Source: Glandiceps talaboti (lineage: Eukaryota > Hemichordata > Enteropneusta > Spengelidae). From it: a stretch of 64,000 bases of DNA. Position numbers and translations under genes: made by a program. Below are positions 56,001 to 64,000 of this stretch, one piece after another. The first letter of the stretch is position 1, and each line of letters starts with the position of its first letter. The DNA lies in contig NC_135561.1 in the NCBI RefSeq assembly GCF_964340395.1, forward strand, positions 15,067,461-15,131,460, read 5' to 3'. The notes below the pieces were generated by a model that saw nothing but the letters and a program-made list of their open reading frames with translations, was not told the DNA's origin and did not search any database.

Positions 56001-56310
56001 GACTAACTAAACTAAACTAAACTAAACTAAACTAAACTAAACTAACTAAACTAAACTAAACTAATTAAACTAAACTAAATTAAACTAACTAAACTAAACT
56101 AACTAAACTAAACTAAACTAAACTAAACTAAACTAACTAAACTAAACTAAACTAATTAAACTAAACTGAACTAACTAACTAAACTAAACTAACGAAACTA
56201 AACTAAAGTAACTAAACTAAACTAAACTAAACTAAGTAAACTAAACTAAACTAAACTAAACTAAACTAAACTAAACTAAACTAAACTAAAGAAACTAAAC
56301 TAAATTATAC
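56001..56310. repeat. (AAACT)n array with ACTA interruptions
   Basis: About 310 bp of ACTAA/AAACT pentamers broken by 4-bp ACTA steps. It decays on the right into acctaacct, actcaact and actcgact variants up to about 56390. It lies in the GPCR intron 55803-56582. Confidence 0.95.
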
Positions 56311-56582
56311 TACACTAACCTAACCTAATCTCATCTCACATTAACTCACCTCAACTCGACTCGACTCAACTCAACTCATATAATCTAAACTAAATAGAGG
56401 TAAACTGCTATCATTAGACTAAATTTAGACAAAAACTAAACCAAGCTATAATTTGATCCTTTTTCAATTCAAATGTGGTAAATTATTCTATCAGCAAAGT
56501 TTTACTCATCAATATACTCGATCCCTTTTCTCCTCGGAAATTAAGAAGTATAGACAATCCTTTTTACATAAAATACCCTCAC

Positions 56583-56990
56583 CTTTTTGTTTGCCCTGAA
56601 TATTCTGTTTCTCCGTAATCCGTCGACTTGTCCAGGTAGTTCTCGTCGACATAGTACCACGGCGGCGCGAATGTAGCAAACACAAAGAAAGAACAGGGGG
56701 ACGATATACGTTATCATGAACATAACCCATGCATATAGTTGCATGAGATCAAATTTGCGAGGCCATGTGGAGAAACACAAATACGCAGTCGTGTTGCCCG
56801 TGATTGGATAGAGTTTGTGCTCGGTGTAGAAGATGTTTGGGCAGGCGGCGATCACAGCAATCGTCCAGATAATAAACAGCATGACTATCTTTTTCTTAAG
56901 CGATATCTTGGTATTGAGAGGGTGCATCACACCGTGGTATCTTTCCAAAGCTATCGTCATAAGTGTAAAAGTGCTGACGATTTGTGACAC
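56583..56990 (-). CDS. class A GPCR exon: TM3 end, TM4, TM5, loop 3
   Basis: 136 codons between acceptor tcattcatcctag and donor GTGAGG, phase 0 at both ends. VSQIVSTFTLMTIALERYHG is the second half of TM3 with ERY replacing the common DRY. TM4 is IVMLFIIWTIAVIAACP. An N-glycosylatable loop (GNTT) with a Cys (AYLCFS), positioned for the TM3-loop 2 disulfide, leads to TM5 YAWVMFMITYIVPLFFLCV. The pattern resembles neuropeptide-type receptors; ligand unknown. TM1, TM2 and the first half of TM3 should be in an upstream exon, which I did not find between 57,000 and 64,000. Confidence 0.85.
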
Positions 56991-57187
56991 CTAGGATGAA
57001 TGATAAAATAGCGAGGTTTATTTTTGTGCTGCCAAATATATGTCTGAAAACTCTTCATTGACAAAATGATTCATAGGGTGTTATACCTACGAGTGATTGT
57101 TGAAAAGCGAGGTAGGTTTTGGTACCAAATGCTGCCTAACCAATTAAGCACGATGATATATGCATGTTTATACATTTATAATAAATG

Positions 57188-57191
57188 TATA

Positions 57192-57279
<88 letters not shown>

Positions 57280-57280
57280 T
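57188..57280. repeat. (GCGT)n(GT)n microsatellite
   Basis: About eight GCGT units and a GT run of about 40 bp, upstream of the GPCR TM3 exon. Confidence 0.95.
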
Positions 57281-57690
57281 TTGTATACCTGAACATAGTA
57301 TAAGCTGTATTCAGCTGTATATATCTGTGATAGCTTAGTTGGCACTATTAGACATAATCATAACAAGCATTCCCCCGAGTCAAAAGTTAAGTATAAGTTC
57401 CGATGTTGATCCAGGAAGTTGTGTCGACTCAGTGCAGTCTTAAAGTCTGACCTGTTTCAAATTTGAATGTAGTGCATCATTCATTGACTGCAGATATGTT
57501 CCAGTATGCTGTAATTGGCTATGCTGGCTAATATAAAACTAATTAAACGAATAATAGGTTATTAAAAAATCGTATTTATTTCCCAGTTAAGTGCTATCAT
57601 TATTTTATGCCATGCTCCTAAGATATTATGAAGGGACTAGTCATATGTGGTGACATTTCACGAACAGTAAATGCAAAATAAATGCCAAAT
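57281..57690. other. no gene recognised
   Basis: Presumably GPCR intron. No open frame or repeat ends recognised. Confidence 0.4.
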
Positions 57691-57699
57691 CACTACCTT

Positions 57700-58085
57700 C
57701 CTGCCCAGACCTACCTACTTGCCCTTGGCCACCTGCACCTACCTACCTGCCTACCCTTGGCCACCTGCCTTCCTACCTACCCACCCACCCACCCACCCAC
57801 CCACTTACCTAGCTACCTACCTGGCTACTTACCTACCCATCCACCTACCTGCGTACCTACCTACATGTACCTACCCACTTACGAATACCTACCCACCTAC
57901 CTACTTACCTACCTACTTACCTAGATATTTTACCTACTTACTTACCTATCTACCTACATAAATACCTACCTACATTTACCTATCTACTTACATACCCACC
58001 AACCCACTTACCTGCCTACCTTCTTGCTTACTTACCTACCTACCTACCTACCTACCTACCTACATACATACATACATACATACAT
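57700..58085. repeat. degenerate (ACCT)n array
   Basis: About 385 bp of ACCT with ACCC, ACTT and ACAT variants. Thr/Tyr/Pro/Leu-rich ORFs over it are artefacts. Confidence 0.9.
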
Positions 58086-58089
58086 TTGT

Positions 58090-59250
58090 ATTTATTTATT
58101 TAATCACCAATCCGTTTACTAACTGTAATAAGGGAGACAAAAAAATTAAAAGAAGATGCAGTAAAAATGGACACGTTGTTGGCACAGTCTACAACGGCCA
58201 CATTGTTGAAACCACACAAAGCAGAAAATTGACTAAACTTACACACTAGTGTGCAGGAAATTATAGTCTAATCCCAAAACATAATCTTTGTATTTCTGTT
58301 TCCTTTTCAGACTTTATAGAAATTATTTGAAATGGAAATATGACGTATGCAATATCAATCAAATGTATCATTAAATTGTATCTACATATTACTGCCAGTT
58401 TATTTTTTCTCGCAAGAACAGGTAGTTTTGTCGACGCTGAGCTTTAAACTGCCCGTAGCATGCACTGCAAAGACTAGCGGATGTTCCAGTCCTCTGAGGG
58501 GAAACGCTGTAAGGATTATCAGACGGCGTCTTCCTTATTAAAATGAATTCAACCTTTGCTTAATACTATTCTCAAATTACCTCGGTCCTGTGGGCGGAAG
58601 GCTTATTTTCAAATGCAATCACAAGAATGGTCCGTGTAGAGTTAAAATGTCACCCTTCTCTAGATATCTACATGTATATGTTAACAAGTCGACAGAAAAG
58701 ATACATTTACCATGATAGTACAAACGTACGAAAAAACAAAAAAACATGATAATTAAACTCTATAGTCACTCTGGGTTGATAGTACACCCTTCGAACGCTT
58801 ATCGATCGTGAATAGCGTTACTATTGAGAGTGAAACTGTAAGAAAACATACCCCGTTGGAATGGTTTATAAGAGAGAGACATTTATGGCTTGTCACGACT
58901 CTTCTCACGACTGTCACATGACATTATGACAAAACTAATAATGAGTGGAATCTGTAGAAAGTCCGGAGTAGAGCCAGAGCCAGGACTTAGATCTTTTTTA
59001 TTTAGTAAATTATGTAGCACGAATAGCTGGCCTACTCTAACTGACACTAAATCAATACTGATACAATATTCTTTTCCGTTTCCAAATCTTATTTCTCTGT
59101 ATTTGCATATGTACCCTGTTTACTCTCACCAAGCTCGCTTCCTTCTTCAAATGCAAACTTGGCTATTGATTAACGTCTACCAAGAATGGACGTGACAGCT
59201 GATGATAAGTGTAAATGTATGTGAATACAAAAGTGGTTTCAATTTGATCA
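58090..59250. other. no gene recognised
   Basis: AT-rich. A 101-codon plus-strand frame at 58890-59195 has no recognisable motif and no splice context. Confidence 0.35.
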
Positions 59251-59253
59251 ATG

Positions 59254-59318
59254 TTAGAGAGAGAGAGAGAGAGAGAGAGTGTGTGTGTGTGTGTGTGTGA
59301 GTGTGTGTGTCTGTGTGT

Positions 59319-59357
<39 letters not shown>

Positions 59358-59368
59358 GGAGGGAGGGA
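59254..59368. repeat. (GA)n(GT)n(GACA)n microsatellite
   Basis: Three consecutive simple tracts. Confidence 0.95.
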
Positions 59369-59369
59369 G

Positions 59370-60030
59370 AGAGAGACTAGATTAGTCTGACCGTTTCGTC
59401 GACTCAGATAGAAGCACACATTTATATGTCATGAGTAAGAGTAAATTGTTGCATTAAACCCAAACAAGCTACACAAAAAGTCATTTTGCTATGAAGGCAA
59501 GTTTGTGTGCTCACCTTAACCATACAGATGCAATTAAAACGTTATGGTAAGTGTAATTTTACCTGATGTAAATGTTAACGTTTACACTAGAAGTATAAAA
59601 AATAGCTCAGTCTCAATAAATGGAACGGCCAAGATCGTCGCTGCAAATATCGGTCGAGTTAGGCAATATCACGAATTTCGAAAGCAATTTGAATAAAAAA
59701 TGCGTCACAACCTAAACTGACGTATACCGCTGGTGACGCACATGCTAAGACTTGTAAATGAATGTGAAAATCGTGTTGGCATCTAAACTCACCCATTAAT
59801 GAGTTCAGTGATCTTGATGTTTTCCCATTAGTCTCGAGGCATGGATGCATTTAGCGAAGGGACATTAGAATGATATTATTTGGAAAACAGCTTTAGGAAC
59901 GATGCATGAAAGATTAATACTATTTGTTAGTACATTGAACGTGTAGGTATTTGTTGCTACATCAAATCAGTGTCATTAATTCGCATATGTGGGTGGTATA
60001 CAACGCATAGCAGGTTACTCAAAAATCTCT
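59370..60030. other. no gene recognised
   Basis: No coding signal seen on either strand. Confidence 0.4.
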
Positions 60031-60034
60031 CTGT

Positions 60035-60150
60035 TTGATACAACCACGCTAATGGCAATAAGAAATTAATAGTATGCTACACTTTAAGATAGCAAGGTTG
60101 AATGATATTAATACAATCCTTGCTATGTTTTGCCTGATGAATGAAATAAA
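60035..60150. repeat. half-copy of the TA-flanked MITE
   Basis: ctgtttgatacaaccacgct and tgctacactttaagatagc match the left half of the element at 53222-53582; the right half is absent. Confidence 0.65.
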
Positions 60151-60159
60151 GTTACCTTG

Positions 60160-62550
60160 CAAATTCCACCCACACTTTACATGCCACGTTACTTACAGAT
60201 AAGTGTCTTATCAATTACTGATGGTGCTTCATTATATTGACATTTACAAGTAACTTCCAATCAAAGAAATAACGAGAAAAAGTAACTTTTTCCAGAATTG
60301 ATAAAAAGAGAAGAATTACTATTCAAGCGATGATGATAAACATGTACAAAGACCCCAATATAACACTTCACTGCAAAACAGACATGTTTGCTGTCAACCT
60401 AAGGTATAACATTGTCATCGTGTTAGAGTTTCCAATCATGCAGCTATATGATTCTAACTATTTCGTATTGGCAATGCACTCAGGACGTTACACGTACGTA
60501 TGCTGTGTGTCGTACAAAATGAAATAATACCTTTGTATTCACCGATCAAACAGTATGCTTTATAGGAGGACGATATAAAAAGATATTGTTTCGCCAATTA
60601 AATTATACTACAGCTGTGAGATGTACGAAACACCCTGCCACCTAATTGAAACTTTATAGTCTTTCTGCTTTGGTAGTACTGCGTTGTCTAAATAATTCTA
60701 AACGACAACGTCTTTTTTTAAAATAATGATACAATATTCCGAGTAGAAATATTCGTTATCCGAATTAGGCGACTAGCTTTAGCAGGCCTATATGCTATAT
60801 TAACCCCGCCTTGAGCTGTACATCCTTTCACATTTACCAATGCTCGCGTCATACACACTGGTATTTAGAAGTGGTGAATATATACATGCACAATGTCCCA
60901 AGAGTTGAATAACTAAAACCATCATTATAACATGAATTGTTGGGCAGAATTTTGGCTTTGTATAATTCTTTACGCATCTGGTATTTGGATAAAAATACAT
61001 CTTCGGCATACCAATAAATGGCGAAATAGAATACATTTTGTCATTGATTTATTGTTCTGTTTACATCATAAATGACAAAAATGTATCTCACCAAGGTATT
61101 TGAATCAACATAGTCATCATAGAATTTGGGAAAATTAGTTATTTATAACACTTTGTCCAAGAACCTATATTATATGTAATATTCCGAATTAACAGTGATT
61201 CTGACCACTTATGGTCACGAATTTATTCAATGATTTTAGCATATTACTTATAAGTCCATGAAGTTTATGATAAACATGCATCATTAAATCATCGACAGTA
61301 TTTTAACTAACGTTACCATCGTCTCTGGTTCGGGAACATTACGCTGAAGGAGTCAACGTCAACCGGAAAGGTAGACAGAATCAGTGGCACCGATATGCTC
61401 CAAAAATATCGCTCGAGGGCTGTCCACGAGGCAACATCCATTACACGTACATGATTCAAGTAATCCCCACTCATGGTGAGTTTTAAAACTCTTTTACGTT
61501 CTTTTCGGCGCTGTCGTTGTATAAAGCCATCAACTGAAGGTATTAGGAAAAGCTTTTACTCTTTCTGCAATTCGATTTTTAAACGAGCCTTAGTTTTAAC
61601 TTTTGTCTTATTTGTTTTTTATCCGTCCTTTTGTACTCTTCTTTTTATCTTTTTATCTGAAACTATTCATGAGCGCTTATTCTGTTGTAGGTATATTCAC
61701 CGTCCTATTGTTTATTTTGAACTGGTATGGGAAGTGATAATGTATACGGGTACAAGCTGGCTTTATGTATTTAGGAGTGTAATTGTTTTCTGCATATTTA
61801 AAAGGCACTCGTAGTATTCCAATAGGGAACTTGCAAACCCGCCATGTTGAATGTTGCATCATGGGAAATGGGATAATAAATGGTAATCAATTAGTATTGT
61901 AAACAACATTGTTACATTGTTTGTAACAACAGATAATCAATTCATAGTCACTCTGACCTTTGTGGGAGGTTTATTTTAACGGTAGCTCCAGATTAGGTAT
62001 TACGATAACCACAGATAATCCCACAGTCCTTTGCGTCAGAGCATGCTCAGTCTGGATTGCAAGTTCCCTATTACGGAAGCACATGGCCATCACTTGCAAT
62101 TGACTGAATTCACACCTGGTATCAAGATACAACTTGTGAACAACGATGCGATGATGTAATTTACTATATGTATGAAGAATTAGGGAGGGAATTCTCCTTA
62201 CTTTGCAATTAAATATTCTAACAATGACACAAAACCATTGGTGCATATGTTGACATTAACATTTTACTCCTAAAGTTTAATTGAAACTTTTATGCGAGCA
62301 TTTTCCCTTGAGCGAAATGCTTTAAAAACTCAACTGTGGCACTGTAATAACTCTTATTATTTCTCAAGTCTTATGATAAGATAGACATTGTTGACGTATA
62401 AAATTTAAGCTTTGATGTCAGGTGAATGGGATTGCCTTCCTTAAGAGCAAAACCTTTGTTGAAATGCAACATTCTATGGCTATCCTACATGATGTATCCT
62501 TTCATTGTCAAATTCATTTTGCCAAACTTGAAGTTTACGTATTTATAGCT
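60160..62550. other. no gene confidently recognised
   Basis: AT-rich. A ~50-codon minus-strand frame at about 61321-61470 (start MSGDYLNHVRVMD) contains a hydrophobic stretch and ends near a potential GTAACG donor. It could be an N-terminal GPCR exon but lacks TM1/TM2 motifs. Direct words agttccctatta / aatagggaacttg near 61820 and 62060 hint at an inverted-repeat element. Confidence 0.3.
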
Positions 62551-62573
62551 GTACTCGCTATAAAGGGAACGTT

Positions 62574-62668
62574 GTTTGTTTGTTTGTTTGTTTTTGTTTG
62601 TTTTTTTGTTTGTTTTTTTGTTTTTTTGTTGGGTGGGTGGATGGGTGGGTTGGTTGGTTGTTGTTTTT
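62574..62668. repeat. (GTTT)n and (GGTT/GGGT)n simple repeat
   Basis: T-rich tetranucleotide tract grading into GGTGGGTGGATG units. Confidence 0.9.
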
Positions 62669-62779
62669 TAAGTATTTTGGTCGGTACAATGATGTATTCG
62701 TAATATCGTACACCTTTAACAGTATCGCATCATCTATGTATGTAGCTGTGTACACAAATCAAATCGAATCTAATTGATA

Positions 62780-63775
62780 TTGTGTTCTGTACCCAACATG
62801 GTGACAAATTCAAAACCAACACAGACACATATACATATTCATCCCTAAAACATAACCTTAAATTTCACGGAATGTAAAACAGAAAAAAATGCAACATTTT
62901 ACTGAAAGAATAACGTAATAGAATATACGTATTTATTGTTATTGACAGATAGGTAGATTGTCATTTGTAATGTATGTGACTGTTAGTATCAGTGTGTGGA
63001 AGATAGAGCTACCACTCCTGACACACTAGTACGCACTTCAATAAGTAAGTATTAAAGTGATCGTGTAGATAGGGATTTGGTATTTATTTTGCATTTTCAA
63101 TTTATAAAACAATGTTATTTCACGGCTTCCTACTTGACAAATCAATGTGAAACAGAATATTTCAGGACCTTGTTTGTAACTCAGTAAATGGCAAAAGATC
63201 AATATGTAAACTATTTATTATTGTACGTACAACAACAAGCGTTTTACACATTTTTTATCTTTCTGCAATGTACTGAGTTACAAACAGTCTTGGTCTTTGT
63301 TGTTTCACATTGATTTTTCAAGTAGGAAGCCATCATGATAAGAGTGTTTTATCAATTAACAACCAAAATATATTCCCAATCCTCGTCCATAAGACCACTT
63401 TAAATGCATGTTATTGCTCATTGAAGGATGAAAGTAATCAACGTCAACTTTCTTTCATGACACTAATCCGAATCTGTTGTCGGCAGGTTGATGAGGTATG
63501 AAAAATCAAATCGACAAGAAAGGAGATTAAACGCGATGGACTAAATCTGACCAACTTGTTTTTCGTCACCAGGTCAAGAAAAAATATATATTAGCAAGTC
63601 CTGTAACACGAACAGCAGGTATAATGTAATTGAGACTCAATGCTAACACAATTATCTTCTTCGTTTCCTTATTAGCTAGCTTGTTGTTTTCTGTTGCTTT
63701 GACAAATTCGTAATTCTTTTATATTCGGAACTGTAAACATAGTGTAAAACAATGTAAGAATTAATAATTGTGAGA
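62780..63775. other. no gene recognised
   Basis: Inverted words around 63125-63160 and 63280-63325 (gcttcctacttgacaaatca against ttttcaagtaggaagcc; atgtgaaacagaat against tttcacattg) mark an inverted-repeat element of about 210 bp at about 63123-63330. Confidence 0.45.
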
Positions 63776-63779
63776 GTAA

Positions 63780-63985
63780 GCGAGCGAGTGAGTGAGTGAG
63801 TGAGTGAGTGAGTGGGTGGGTGGGTGGGTGGGTGGGTGGGTGGGTGGGTGGGTGGGTGGGTGAGTGAGTGAGTGAGTGAGTGAGTGAGTGAGTGAGTGAG
63901 TGAGTGAGTGAGTGAGTGAGTGAGTGAGTGAGTGAGTGAGTGAGTGAGTGGATGGATGGATGGATGGATGGATGGATAGATAACT
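63780..63985. repeat. (GAGT)n(GGGT)n(GGAT)n microsatellite
   Basis: About 200 bp of tetranucleotide runs reaching almost to the window end. Confidence 0.95.
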
Positions 63986-64000
63986 GAATGAACAAATGGA

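Noticed and set aside
56001-56390. Telomere-like repeat
   Set aside because: The unit is AAACT, not TTAGGG or a known telomere variant, and it lies inside a GPCR intron.
61321-61470. Minus-strand MSGDYLNHVRVMD frame as the first exon of the GPCR
   Set aside because: Only about 50 codons, with one weak hydrophobic stretch and no GN..V (TM1) or LA..D (TM2) motif. It cannot supply the missing helices.

Overview
The window is nuclear DNA of an animal, most likely a marine invertebrate. It is AT-rich, has spliced genes with GT/AG introns, and is crowded with transposon remains and microsatellites. The mixture of Penelope-like, CR1/L2-like and other LINEs, piggyBac, IS5/PIF-type, hAT-type and foldback DNA elements fits a mollusc, annelid, brachiopod, hemichordate or amphioxus genome. 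I cannot name the species from sequence alone.

Bases 1-9,000 hold a Penelope-like (PLE) GIY-YIG remnant split by a nearly complete 2.28 kb cut-and-paste transposon (perfect 20-bp inverted ends, TA target duplication, two-exon DDE transposase). Two copies of an unrecognised ORF lie on either side. Next comes an unrecognised minus-strand set of phase-compatible exons (5.4-7.6 kb). Bases 9,000-20,600 are a mosaic of duplicated repeats: a decayed LTR element with gag-like zinc-knuckle ORFs, a piggyBac relic, and a ~1.94 kb tandem duplication carrying an SH3-like fragment. Bases 20,600-24,700 hold a 50-bp minisatellite and a 5'-truncated LINE with a long open reverse-transcriptase ORF and clear target duplications.

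Bases 25,000-49,600 are a cytochrome P450 (clan 2, CYP2-like) cluster. Copies A and B are on the minus strand and copy C is on the plus strand. D is a lone first exon on the plus strand. C is complete in three exons (370 + 993 + 179 bp, 513 residues). A and B have intact exons 2 and 3 of the same lengths, but no exon 1 is visible for them; D has exon 1 only. The introns record a rich insertion history: a 1.9 kb foldback element with 20-bp-repeat arms and a Penelope RT fragment, hAT-like MITEs with perfect 8-bp duplications, LINE tails, and a 30-bp minisatellite beside exon 2 in all three copies.

Bases 49,600-64,000 hold more MITEs, long microsatellites, and on the minus strand the last three coding exons of a rhodopsin-class GPCR (TM3 to the cytoplasmic tail). 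Its TM1-TM2 exon was not found. The only confidently functional host genes are P450 C and the GPCR; P450 A, B and D are intact as far as they go but incomplete here.
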